A DNA stretch of 9,133 bases from the NCBI GenBank assembly GCA_023485185.1, contig JAMCZP010000195.1, positions 1 to 9,133 on the forward strand, read 5' to 3'. The position numbers and the translations under genes are program-made. The notes under the pieces were generated by a model. It had not been told where the DNA came from and did not search any database. It saw only the letters and a list, made by a program, of their open reading frames with translations. Of this stretch, positions 1 through 5,990 are shown in pieces. The stretch's first letter is position 1; each line of letters opens with the position of its first letter. This DNA is from Gammaproteobacteria bacterium (lineage in GTDB: Bacteria > Pseudomonadota > Gammaproteobacteria > Pseudomonadales > Halomonadaceae).

Positions 1-402
1 CGGAAAGTTACCTAACTGAGATACGTACTTAGAACCGTCAGCTATACAGATAAAGCGCTTGGCACAAGCGGCCACAATTTTTTCTCGAGTAAGCGCCGCA
101 CCACCGCCTTTTATCATATGTAAGTTGGCGTTTACTTCGTCTGCACCGTCGATATAAAAAGGTACTGTCCCAACGCTGTTGAGTTCAAAAACCTCAATGC
201 CAAGCTTCTCAAGGCGTTCGGCGCTAGCGTCTGAGCTGGCTACCGCGCCTTTAAATCGATCCCTCAGCGGGCCTAATCGGTCAATAAACAGATTGGCCGT
301 TGAGCCGGTGCCAATGCCAAGAATGGTTTTTTTGTCTAGCTCAGGTTCAATTTCTTTGATAGCGGCATCCGCCACGGCGGCCTTTAATTGATCTTGGTTC
401 AT
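1..402 (-). CDS. rpiA: Ribose-5-phosphate isomerase A, N-terminal part (runs off window)
   Basis: RpiA interconverts ribose 5-phosphate and ribulose 5-phosphate in the cytosolic non-oxidative pentose phosphate pathway. The 134 residues present begin [14 protein letters not shown]. They show the family signatures in order: GIGTGSTA (phosphate-binding loop, about residues 30-37), the DGADEV motif that carries catalytic acidic residues, and [11 protein letters not shown] with the conserved lysine and glycine-rich loop. The family is usually about 220 residues, so roughly the last 40% lies beyond position 1. The reading frame is open to the edge with no stop or frameshift. The ATG at 402 has a weak AAGG about six bases upstream and lies just below a good sigma-70 promoter. 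It is divergent from ilvA. Identification is very secure from the motifs. Confidence 0.97.
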   Translation of the reverse strand, partial: MNQDQLKAAVADAAIKEIEPELDKKTILGIGTGSTANLFIDRLGPLRDRFKGAVASSDASAERLEKLGIEVFELNSVGTVPFYIDGADEVNANLHMIKGGGAALTREKIVAACAKRFICIADGSKYVSQLGNFP

Positions 403-439
403 AATAAGCCTTATCAGTCAGGAGAGGAGGAATCGCGCT

Positions 440-468
440 AGTATAACGATCTAAACGTTGCCTGCCGA
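440..468 (-). promoter_or_regulatory. Predicted sigma-70 promoter of rpiA
   Basis: On the minus strand, a -35 box TCGGCA (468-463, four of six matches) is separated by 17 bp from a -10 box TATACT (445-440, five of six). Transcription would start near 433, giving a leader of about 31 bases before the rpiA ATG. On the plus strand the same bases hold a TATAAC -10-like hexamer (442-447) that could serve ilvA, but no convincing -35 accompanies it. The two divergent promoters may therefore overlap. Prediction by eye only. Confidence 0.55.
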
Positions 469-551
469 TGGAAACGCGGCTAGACGCCGCTAGTCGTAAT
501 CTGCTACCAATAAACGCTTTTCCGCTCACGTTCTTCCCTTGGGATACCCGC

Positions 552-2066
552 ATGCTAGAAGCAACCGTCAAAAAGATCCTCCAAGCCCGCGTCTACGAAG
601 CCGCTTGTGAGACCCCGATTTCCCCAGCACCCTTTTTGTCGCGTCGCTTCAACAACCAGATTTTGATTAAGCGCGAAGATTTACAGCCAGTATTTTCGTT
701 CAAGATTCGCGGTGCCTATAACAAAATGGCCCAGCTTACCCAAGCGCAAAAAGATAAAGGCGTGATTGCCGCCTCGGCGGGCAACCACGCCCAAGGGCTT
801 GCTATGGCGGCAAAGCTGATGGGCGTCAAGGCGGTCATTGTGATGCCGCGTATCACGCCAGACATCAAAGTGCAGGCCGTTCGCGCCCGGGGCGCCAAAG
901 TGATTCTTAAAGGTGATGCCTTTGCCGCGGCGGCAGAGCATGCGCAAGAGCTAATCAAGGAGCATGGCTACACCTATATTCCGCCATTTGATGATATCGA
1001 TGTGGTGGCTGGACAAGGCACCATAGGTGTCGAGATTCTGCGCCAGCACGCTGGACGCTTGGATGCCATTTTTGTGCCCGTTGGCGGCGGTGGGTTAATC
1101 GCCGGAGTGGCGGCCTATGTAAAGTACCTGCGTCCAGATATTAAAGTGATTGGTGTCGAAGCCGAAGATAGCGCTTGCTTAAAAGCCGCCCTGGAAGCAG
1201 GCGAGCGAGTAATACTTGATCAAGTAGGCGTATTTGCAGAAGGCGTCGCCGTAGCACAAATTGGCGAGGTGCCGTTTTCGCTGGTGAAAGATGTAATCGA
1301 CGGAGTGATTACCGTTAATACTGATGAAATGTGCGCTGCGGTAAAGGACATTTTTGAAGATACCCGCGCTGTAGCGGAAACCTCCGGCGCACTATCACTG
1401 GCGGGGCTGAAGAAATATATTCAGCAAACCGGGGCCGAAGGCCAGACGCTGTTATGCATTAACTCCGGCGCCAATACCAATTTTGATCGCCTGCAGCATA
1501 TTGCCGAACGCACGGAGCTTGGCGAACAGCGTGAAGCGATTCTTGCCGTTACCATTGCTGAAAAGCCGGGCAGCTTTAAAAAATTCTGCCGCACGCTAGG
1601 CAAACGCATGGTGACTGAGTTCAGTTACCGCTATGCCGACAGCAACGAAGCGCATATTTACGTTGGCATCCAGGTTAAGCCAGGTGGTGAAGATCGCCAA
1701 GCCGTAATCGACAAGTTGCGTGAAGGTGGTTATCAGGTGGAAGACCTAACGGATAACGAGCTGGCGAAGCTGCATATTCGCCACCTCAGCGGCGGGCGCC
1801 CTAGCGAGCGCTTTGAGGAGGAGGTGTATCGCTTTGAGTTCCCAGAGCGCCCGGGTGCACTGATGAATTTCTTAACGCAACTGCCTCATGATTGGAATAT
1901 CTCGCTGTTTCACTATCGCAATCATGGCGCTGCCTATGGCCGTGTTCTGGTGGGTATGCAGGTACCCAATGAAGACCGTACTCATGTGACCGAGTACCTT
2001 GATGCAATTGGCTACCGCTATTGGAACGAGAGTGACAATCCAGCCTATCGGTTATTCATGGCTTAG
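552..2066 (+). CDS. ilvA: Threonine dehydratase (deaminase), biosynthetic
   Basis: IlvA is a PLP enzyme that converts L-threonine to 2-oxobutanoate and ammonia, the committed step of isoleucine synthesis. Numbered from the ATG at 552 (504 residues), the PLP lysine is K51 in SFKIRGAYNKM. SAGNHAQG (75-82) and the phosphate-binding glycine loop GGGGLIAG (178-185) follow. Two ACT-like regulatory domains lie at about 329-405 (EKPGSF) and 424-504 (ERPGAL), the two-domain form of isoleucine-inhibited biosynthetic enzymes. The frame is open upstream to an ATG at 468. That would add 28 residues with no resemblance to the family and has no ribosome-binding site. The 552 start gives MLEATVKKILQARVYEAA, which aligns with E. 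coli IlvA (514 residues), and has a modest GGGA upstream. Divergent from rpiA. Confidence 0.96.
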   Translation: MLEATVKKILQARVYEAACETPISPAPFLSRRFNNQILIKREDLQPVFSFKIRGAYNKMAQLTQAQKDKGVIAASAGNHAQGLAMAAKLMGVKAVIVMPRITPDIKVQAVRARGAKVILKGDAFAAAAEHAQELIKEHGYTYIPPFDDIDVVAGQGTIGVEILRQHAGRLDAIFVPVGGGGLIAGVAAYVKYLRPDIKVIGVEAEDSACLKAALEAGERVILDQVGVFAEGVAVAQIGEVPFSLVKDVIDGVITVNTDEMCAAVKDIFEDTRAVAETSGALSLAGLKKYIQQTGAEGQTLLCINSGANTNFDRLQHIAERTELGEQREAILAVTIAEKPGSFKKFCRTLGKRMVTEFSYRYADSNEAHIYVGIQVKPGGEDRQAVIDKLREGGYQVEDLTDNELAKLHIRHLSGGRPSERFEEEVYRFEFPERPGALMNFLTQLPHDWNISLFHYRNHGAAYGRVLVGMQVPNEDRTHVTEYLDAIGYRYWNESDNPAYRLFMA

Positions 2067-2071
2067 ACATA

Positions 2072-2172
2072 CAACCATGTTTGTAAGTGGTTGCTAACCT
2101 TAAACGCTAGCGATGCTAGCAACATTTAGTTACGGTAGCGTTTAAAATGAGGTTAAAAAATGTTGTTTAACC
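2072..2172. repeat. Cluster of overlapping inverted repeats after ilvA
   Basis: Several mutually exclusive hairpins can be drawn. CAACCA (2072-2077) pairs with TGGTTG (2088-2093). TTAAACGCTA (2100-2109) pairs perfectly with TAGCGTTTAA (2136-2145), and the stem can extend with TAACCT (2095-2100) to AGGTTA (2150-2155) through a bulge. GCTAGC (2106-2111) pairs with GCTAGC (2115-2120). CAACATTT (2120-2127) pairs with AAATGTTG (2158-2165). GGTTAAA (2151-2157) pairs with TTTAACC (2166-2172). No T-run follows the main stem, so it is not a classic rho-independent terminator. It may still stabilise or end the ilvA mRNA. The part from 2140 also reads as degraded GTTTAA repeats 12-13 bp apart. Confidence 0.6.
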
Positions 2173-2174
2173 AG

Positions 2175-2204
2175 TTGTCATTGATGCCCTTATAGCCCTA
2201 TAGT
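2175..2204 (+). promoter_or_regulatory. Predicted sigma-70 promoter of the small membrane peptide gene
   Basis: A -35 box TTGTCA (2175-2180, five of six) and a -10 box TATAGT (2199-2204, five of six) are separated by 18 bp. Initiation would fall near 2211, giving a leader of about 94 bases before the ATG at 2305 and a transcript of about 305 bases to the terminator at 2485-2516. No operator is evident. Confidence 0.55.
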
Positions 2205-2304
2205 CGTGCCCGAAATTAATGAAATTCGTCATCCTGCTTACATCAAGTGTTTCAGGGCGAATTTAAGCATATTTGGCAACTGTAAAAGGTGTTGGAGAAG
2301 CAGA

Positions 2305-2403
2305 ATGCGGCGGAAGAAGCCTGACATGGTAATGGCGTTGATGGTGGTATTTGCGTTGGGGGTGCTTGCCACCGGTTATGCGCAGGCGTTGTCGGGAAGT
2401 TAA
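2305..2403 (+). CDS. Small single-pass membrane peptide, function unknown (32 aa)
   Basis: I do not recognise a named family. The 32-residue product starts MRRKKPDM, followed by a hydrophobic stretch (about residues 8-25, VMALMVVFALGVLATGY) and the short tail AQALSGS. The basic N-terminus and lack of a positive tail predict an inner-membrane segment with the N-terminus in the cytoplasm. AQA at 26-28 resembles a signal-peptidase site, but cleavage would leave only four residues, so an anchor is more likely. GGAG lies about eight to nine bases upstream of the ATG. The frame is also open back to about 2206, but that extension has no ribosome-binding site and looks non-coding. A promoter upstream and a strong terminator downstream make it an apparent stand-alone unit. 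Its 5' leader is long, so a small regulatory RNA is an alternative or additional role. Confidence 0.68.
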   Translation: MRRKKPDMVMALMVVFALGVLATGYAQALSGS

Positions 2404-2484
2404 TTCCGCACGCCAGCAATAGCCACGCTATTAACCCGCAAGGTGATAGTCAGTATTTAATTAGCTGTGCGTAGAAGATGACAC

Positions 2485-2516
2485 GGGCTGATCTTATTTC
2501 AAGATCGGCCCTTTTT
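2485..2516 (+). terminator. Rho-independent terminator
   Basis: An 11-bp GC-rich stem, GGGCTGATCTT (2485-2495) with AAGATCGGCCC (2501-2511), contains one G-U pair and a five-base loop. It is followed directly by TTTTT (2512-2516). The T-run is on the plus strand only, so it ends the small peptide transcript and any read-through from ilvA, not fau. The T-run doubles as the start of the tandem array that follows. Confidence 0.92.
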
Positions 2517-2570
2517 ATTAGGCAAGGTTTTATTAGTGAAGATATTATTAGGATCGTTTTATTAGCGGCG
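2513..2570. repeat. Degenerate tandem array, 4 x 14-15 bp, spanning the fau stop
   Basis: Four copies of the core TTTTATTAG begin at 2513, 2528, 2543 (as TATTATTAG) and 2557, spaced 15, 15 and 14 bp. The first two 15-bp units agree at 12 positions; the tails drift further. The fau stop codon (TTA on the plus strand, 2562-2564) lies in the last unit, and the terminator T-run lies in the first. Confidence 0.75.
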
Positions 2571-3203
2571 AACAATGTCCTGGTCACTAACCACCGCCTG
2601 TAATGGGATATCCCATGGCTCAATAGGCAGTGAAGCCACCTGCTGGCAGGCATGTGCAACGCCAATCAGCGTTGGTGATGGGCCTGAACGGTGCATAAAC
2701 GCTAGACTGCGATCATAAAACCCACCTCCCATGCCCATCCGATTGGCTTTTGCATCAAACCCCACGAGCGGCACAATTAGCGTGTCTAATGCCCAGGCCG
2801 GTAGGCGGTTACGTCGTTGAGCGCTAAAGCGCAAATCAGGCTCGTCAATACCAAAGCGGTTTTTCACCATCGGCGTGTCGGCGTGGTAAGCGACAAACCA
2901 TAAGTTATTATCGCTAAATGGCCGTAATACGGGTAAATAGAGTTTAACGTTACGCTTATGCAGCCAAGGGAGTATCAGAGTCGGATCAATTTCGCCGTTG
3001 ACTGGCAAGTAGAGGCTTAAGCGTCGTGCGCGGCGGATTTCAGGCAGTGTTTTAAGCTGAGCGCAGAGACGTTGTGCGGCAAGGTGTTGCTCATGGGCAG
3101 AAAGGGCTTGGCGGTTACGACGTAGCAGGCGGCGTAGTGCAGCCTTGTCTAGCGTTTGCGGGGGGCTGCCTTGCTGACTAGTGATGTGCTGGAGGTTTTC
3201 CAT
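2562..3203 (-). CDS. fau: 5-formyltetrahydrofolate cyclo-ligase (5,10-methenyl-THF synthetase)
   Basis: This cytosolic enzyme uses ATP to convert 5-formyl-THF to 5,10-methenyl-THF, returning a storage or inhibitory folate to the active pool. In the 213-residue product, the basic N-terminal helix DKAALRRLLRRNRQAL (19-34) starts the family domain. NGEIDP (69-74) and NRFGIDEP (115-122) are substrate-region motifs, and NRMGMGGGFYDR (154-165) is the glycine-rich nucleotide-binding signature. Length is close to the usual 180-200 plus a short N-terminal extension. GGAGGAG lies about 11 bases before the ATG, with AGG nearer. It is downstream of ssrS on the same strand. In E. coli this gene (ygfA) is co-transcribed by read-through from 6S RNA, and no promoter of its own is obvious here. 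Its C-terminus ends inside a short tandem array. Confidence 0.95.
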   Translation of the reverse strand: MENLQHITSQQGSPPQTLDKAALRRLLRRNRQALSAHEQHLAAQRLCAQLKTLPEIRRARRLSLYLPVNGEIDPTLILPWLHKRNVKLYLPVLRPFSDNNLWFVAYHADTPMVKNRFGIDEPDLRFSAQRRNRLPAWALDTLIVPLVGFDAKANRMGMGGGFYDRSLAFMHRSGPSPTLIGVAHACQQVASLPIEPWDIPLQAVVSDQDIVRR

Positions 3204-3231
3204 ACCTATTTTGTCTCCTCCATCCCTCTAT

Positions 3232-3265
3232 CTTGTTAGAAAGGTTATTTGTCCTTCTAAACAAG
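3232..3265 (-). other. Imperfect hairpin between 6S RNA and fau
   Basis: On the minus strand, CTTGTTTAGAAGG (3265-3253) can pair with CCTTTCTAACAAG (3244-3232) across a seven-base loop, with two mismatches and one G-U pair in 13 positions. It begins directly after the 6S 3' end. No T-run follows it, so a processing or attenuating hairpin that lets some transcripts reach fau fits better than a full terminator. This is inference. Confidence 0.45.
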
Positions 3266-3448
3266 GTGTTCTCCAGGGTGCCGCTGCCGTTCTGGCCCTG
3301 AACCTACTGGTTCAGGTGGGTGGCCGCAGCCAGACCGTCAGGCTTTCCGACGCACGGACATGCACACGGGCCTGGCTAGCATTTGGCCCCCTGGGTACTG
3401 CGCATAGGCTCGAGGGACTATAACGACTGGCGTACACCCCAGAGAACT
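3266..3448 (-). ncRNA. ssrS: 6S RNA
   Basis: 6S RNA mimics an open promoter and binds sigma-70 RNA polymerase holoenzyme, lowering transcription in stationary phase. Ends are estimated, for a length of about 183 bases. The closing stem pairs GTTCTCTGGGGTG (3447-3435) with CACCCTGGAGAAC (3280-3268), 13 bp with two G-U pairs. Near the 5' end GCCAGTC and GTCCCTCGAGCC resemble the E. coli segment GCCAGTCCCCTGAGCC. On the 3' side CCTGAACC (3316-3309) and GGTTCAGG (3304-3297) form a perfect eight-bp hairpin with loop AGTA, matching the E. coli CCTTGAACC...GGTTCAAGG hairpin, followed by GGCAGCGGCA like the E. coli GCGGCGGCA. The zapA-ssrS-fau order is the conserved location. A covariance-model search would fix the ends. 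Confidence 0.93.
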
Positions 3449-3453
3449 CCGCC

Positions 3454-3481
3454 ATCCTAACAGAGCGCTCGCTAATGCCAA
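3454..3481 (-). promoter_or_regulatory. Predicted sigma-70 promoter of ssrS
   Basis: On the minus strand a -35 box TTGGCA (3481-3476, five of six) is separated by 16 bp from a -10 box TAGGAT (3459-3454, four of six). The start would fall at about 3448-3447, exactly where the 6S closing stem begins, which supports the call. It lies between the zapA stop and ssrS, so 6S need not depend on zapA transcription. Confidence 0.65.
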
Positions 3482-3525
3482 AGTGTTGGGTTAAACGTTG
3501 GCCATGCTTTCCTTAAGCTGAGCGT

Positions 3526-3834
3526 TCACTGGGCTGAGGATTGGCGTGTTTTGGCCAGCGCCTTTTCAAGTCGATCATTTAGCCGATTGAGATTAGCTTC
3601 ACCGGCACGGTGTTCGTCCAGCGCTTCGAGAAGCTCATGGGTAATATTGAGGGCCGCCATGATGGCCACACGCTCGCTGCCCAGAACACTGCTTTGGGCA
3701 TTAATACCTTGCATGGCGCGGTCTAGGTAGCGTGCGGCGCGATCAAGTTTGGCTTCTTCGCCCGTGTCACAGGCAATGATATAACCACGCCCTAACAGGG
3801 TTATCTCTTTAGTTGGCCGCTTGGCGTTACTCAT
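3526..3834 (-). CDS. zapA: Cell division protein ZapA
   Basis: ZapA binds FtsZ at midcell and cross-links protofilaments to stabilise the Z-ring. The product is 102 residues, close to the family size. The N-terminal globular part has the typical strand ITLLGRGYIIAC (11-22), then a helical region with AARYLDRAMQGI (33-44). SERVAIMAALNITHELLEA (53-71) leads into the long C-terminal coiled-coil helix (to about 95) used for dimer and tetramer formation. The frame stays open upstream to 3882, but the ATG at 3834 is preceded by GGAG at about eight bases and gives the expected N-terminus. It is transcribed divergently from ygfB. Its promoter is described separately. Confidence 0.94.
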   Translation of the reverse strand: MSNAKRPTKEITLLGRGYIIACDTGEEAKLDRAARYLDRAMQGINAQSSVLGSERVAIMAALNITHELLEALDEHRAGEANLNRLNDRLEKALAKTRQSSAQ

Positions 3835-3906
3835 CAAAGACTCCAGCACGGGCCAGCAAGGGGCCCAATGCGTTAACATCACTACATAGGAAGATAGACG
3901 TTACTC

Positions 3907-3936
3907 ACTATAAGAGAGCCGCTTGTGTGCGGTCAA
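3907..3936 (-). promoter_or_regulatory. Predicted sigma-70 promoter of zapA
   Basis: On the minus strand a -35 box TTGACC (3936-3931, five of six) and a -10 box TATAGT (3912-3907, five of six) are separated by 18 bp. The start would be near 3900, about 66 bases before the zapA ATG. The plus strand has a TATAAG -10-like hexamer (3909-3914) overlapping the same bases, a weak candidate for ygfB without a clear -35. Confidence 0.6.
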
Positions 3937-3952
3937 CGCGCGCACAAGCGGC
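3918..3952. promoter_or_regulatory. 14-bp inverted repeat flanking the zapA -35 box
   Basis: GCCGCTTGTGTGCG (3918-3931) is the inverse complement of CGCGCACAAGCGGC (3939-3952) except for one position that can form a G-U pair. The seven-base centre GTCAACG, with the last base of the left arm, carries most of the predicted zapA -35 element. No T-run follows on either strand, so it is not a terminator. It could be an operator for a dimeric regulator of the divergent zapA and ygfB genes, or an mRNA 5' hairpin if ygfB transcription starts near 3918. Confidence 0.6.
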
Positions 3953-3959
3953 ACGAGTG

Positions 3960-4004
3960 AATACGGTGCCATTAAATACGAGGTCATTAAATACTATGTC
4001 ATTG
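3960..4004. repeat. Tandem array, 3 x 15 bp, spanning the ygfB start codon
   Basis: Units 3960-3974, 3975-3989 and 3990-4004 share the pattern AATAC..NG.CATT, and each neighbouring pair agrees at 12 of 15 positions. The period is exactly five codons, so the ygfB frame reads NTVPL-NTRSL-NTMSL through it. The third codon of each unit is GTG, AGG and ATG. The ATG of the last unit (3996) is the likely ygfB start. The best ribosome-binding candidate, GAGG (3980-3983), lies in the middle unit. Confidence 0.8.
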
Positions 4005-4574
4005 ATTGATGAACGTCAGGACTTCTCTGATGTGGCGGATGTTTTTTTACTGCACGGCAGTATGCAGTCGCCGGCTTTTTTAGATGGCCGCTTATGTGCC
4101 CTGCTCGCGCTACGGGATGTAAGCGCTGAAGCTTGGCTGGATGAAGTTTGCCAAAGCCTGGGTGTTGAACAGCCTCGAGACCAGGCAAGCGCTGAGCGCT
4201 TGTTAGGCTGGCGTCGGCAAACCGTCGAAGCGCTGAGCGCAAGCGACCTGGATTATACGCCGCTGCTTCCTGATGAGCTTTTTTCATTGGGCGAGCAGGC
4301 CCAGGGCTTAAAAGAGTGGACGCTGGGCTTTATCGAAGTCGTCGATGAAGTGGCTGATAATGACCTTCGCGAACGCTGGTCGCAAGCGCTAAGAGAGGCG
4401 ATCAGTGACCTAGAAGGGATTGGGCGAATTGATACGGATATCGATGATAGCCCCGAAAACGAGAACGATCTTTTTGCATTGACTGAGCATGCGCGCATGG
4501 CCGCTATGCTGCTTTACACCGAGCAGCACCCAGGTATGCCGCAAGTAGAACAAACCGACGCGCCCGTTCATTAA
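3996..4574 (+). CDS. ygfB: UPF0149 family protein YgfB
   Basis: YgfB-family proteins are small, acidic, helical cytosolic proteins. In Pseudomonas aeruginosa the homologue represses the amidase gene ampDh3 and affects beta-lactam resistance; elsewhere the role is unclear. The 192-residue product has the usual family length. It starts MSLIDERQDFSDVADVF, continues with LHGSMQSPAFLDGRLCALLAL and ends in a strongly acidic linker (DTDIDDSPENENDLFALTEH) before the final helix RMAAMLLYTEQ. The ATG at 3996 gives the family N-terminus. The frame runs on upstream to 3813, and in-frame GTG codons at 3957 and 3966 are possible weaker starts. GAGG is 12 bases upstream, rather far. It is the first gene of the ygfB-pepP-ubiH-ubiI run. 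Confidence 0.9.
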   Translation: MSLIDERQDFSDVADVFLLHGSMQSPAFLDGRLCALLALRDVSAEAWLDEVCQSLGVEQPRDQASAERLLGWRRQTVEALSASDLDYTPLLPDELFSLGEQAQGLKEWTLGFIEVVDEVADNDLRERWSQALREAISDLEGIGRIDTDIDDSPENENDLFALTEHARMAAMLLYTEQHPGMPQVEQTDAPVH

Positions 4575-4606
4575 TCCGCTTTTGTCTAAATCGCTGAGGA
4601 ATTTCT

Positions 4607-5962
4607 ATGTTGTCTGCCCCCGCGTTGCCTGCCTTGCTATCTCGCCCCTTAGCTATCGGCGTAGCGGAATATCGCCAACGGCGAGATGTCTTGATGAGCC
4701 AACTGCCGAGCAATAGTGCGGTGGTGCTGCCTGGCGCAGGTCTGATGACCCGTTCGCGTGATAGCGAATTCGCCTTCCGCCAGAATAGCGATTTTTATTA
4801 CCTGACCGGCATTAAAGAGCCGGATGCGCTATTAGTGCTGCTGCCAGGTCGTACTGAAGGCGAAAGCGTGGTGTTTTGCCTGGATCGTGACCCTACGATG
4901 GAGGCATGGACTGGGCGGCGCTTAGGCGCTGCGGGGGTAGTGGCTGAACACGGTATTGACCAGGCGTTTGAAAATGCTGAGCGAGACGAGCGGTTGAGTG
5001 GGTTGCTCGCAGGGCGCGAGCTGCTTTATTTGCCGCTAGACAGCGCTGAGGCAGTCAGCATTGCTGAAGATGCCTTACATGCGGCTCACGCAGGGCTTCG
5101 GCACGGTCGGCCACCGCTCAAAGGTTGGCTGGACATCAACCCGCTGATACATGAGATGCGGTTAGTCAAAAGTGATGCTGAAATCGCACTACTGCGCCAC
5201 GCCGCAGCGATATCGGCAGGTGCTCATCGGCGCGCTATGCAGGTCTCACGCCCAGGACTTAGTGAATTCCAACTACAGGCTGAACTGGAGCATGAGTTTG
5301 TTTGGCAAGGCGCCAGTGGGCCTGCCTACAGCACCATCGTTGGCAGCGGTGCCAACGCCTGCGTACTGCACTATATTGAGAACAGCGCACCGCTGTGTGA
5401 AGGCGACTTGGTATTGATTGACGCTGGCGCTGAGTTTGATCTTTATGCGGGTGATATTACCCGTACATTTCCGGTTGCAGGACGGTTTAGCGACGCCCAG
5501 CGAGCGCTCTACCAAGTGGTGCTAGAGGCCCAGGAACGCGCTGTTGACGCTATAAAGCCGGGTGCCACGCTGGCCGATATTCATCAAGGTGTCGTGCGTG
5601 ACTTAACCGCTGGCCTGATTGAGCTTGGTTTATTGGAAGGTGATGTCCAGGCGCGCATCAATGACGATAGCTACCGACGCTTTTACCTGCACTCCACATC
5701 TCACTGGTTAGGGTTGGATGTGCATGATGTTGGCACCTACCGGCTGGATGAGAAAACACCACGGTCCTTAGTCGCAGGCATGGTGCTGACTGTGGAGCCT
5801 GGCCTCTATATTCCCTGTGATGACGATATTCCTGTTACCTATCAAGGTATTGGCATTCGTATTGAAGACAATGTGGTGGTTACTCATGACAGTCATGAGG
5901 TACTTACTGCCGATGCGCCTAAGCAGATAGCAGAAATTGAAGCGTTAATGGCTAAAAAGTAA
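4607..5962 (+). CDS. pepP: Xaa-Pro aminopeptidase (aminopeptidase P)
   Basis: PepP is a cytosolic dimetal (usually Mn) peptidase that removes the N-terminal residue from peptides with proline in second position. The 451-residue product has an N-terminal AMP_N domain (about 15-150, including FAFRQNSDFYYLTGI) and a C-terminal pita-bread domain (about 190-445). Metal ligands can be read as D272 in LIDAGAE, D283 in GDITRTF, H366 in TSHWLGLDVHDVG, E397 in LTVEPGLYI and E420 in GIGIRIEDN. H373 of VHDVG is the conserved active-site histidine. All key residues are present and length is near the E. coli 441. The ATG has GAGGA six bases upstream. It follows ygfB by 32 bp without a terminator, so co-transcription is likely. 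Confidence 0.96.
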   Translation: MLSAPALPALLSRPLAIGVAEYRQRRDVLMSQLPSNSAVVLPGAGLMTRSRDSEFAFRQNSDFYYLTGIKEPDALLVLLPGRTEGESVVFCLDRDPTMEAWTGRRLGAAGVVAEHGIDQAFENAERDERLSGLLAGRELLYLPLDSAEAVSIAEDALHAAHAGLRHGRPPLKGWLDINPLIHEMRLVKSDAEIALLRHAAAISAGAHRRAMQVSRPGLSEFQLQAELEHEFVWQGASGPAYSTIVGSGANACVLHYIENSAPLCEGDLVLIDAGAEFDLYAGDITRTFPVAGRFSDAQRALYQVVLEAQERAVDAIKPGATLADIHQGVVRDLTAGLIELGLLEGDVQARINDDSYRRFYLHSTSHWLGLDVHDVGTYRLDEKTPRSLVAGMVLTVEPGLYIPCDDDIPVTYQGIGIRIEDNVVVTHDSHEVLTADAPKQIAEIEALMAKK

Positions 5963-5990
5963 CCAGGCTAAAGTGTCAGAAGTGCCCTTT

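Noticed and set aside
62..72. 11-mer GCACAAGCGGC in rpiA, also found in the zapA/ygfB inverted repeat (3942-3952)
   Set aside because: One shared 11-mer, inside a coding region in one case, is too little evidence for a regulator site.
468..551. N-terminal extension of ilvA from ATG 468
   Set aside because: It has no ribosome-binding site, a composition unlike the family, and the family N-terminus begins at 552.
2206..2304. Upstream part of the open frame before the small membrane peptide
   Set aside because: There is no ribosome-binding site, the sequence is cysteine/arginine-rich without pattern, and GGAG precedes the internal ATG at 2305.
3181..3423. 80-residue plus-strand open frame
   Set aside because: It is antisense to ssrS and the fau leader; the conserved 6S structure explains this DNA.
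3813..3995. Long N-terminal extension of ygfB
   Set aside because: It overlaps the zapA start and promoter; the family N-terminus starts at 3996.
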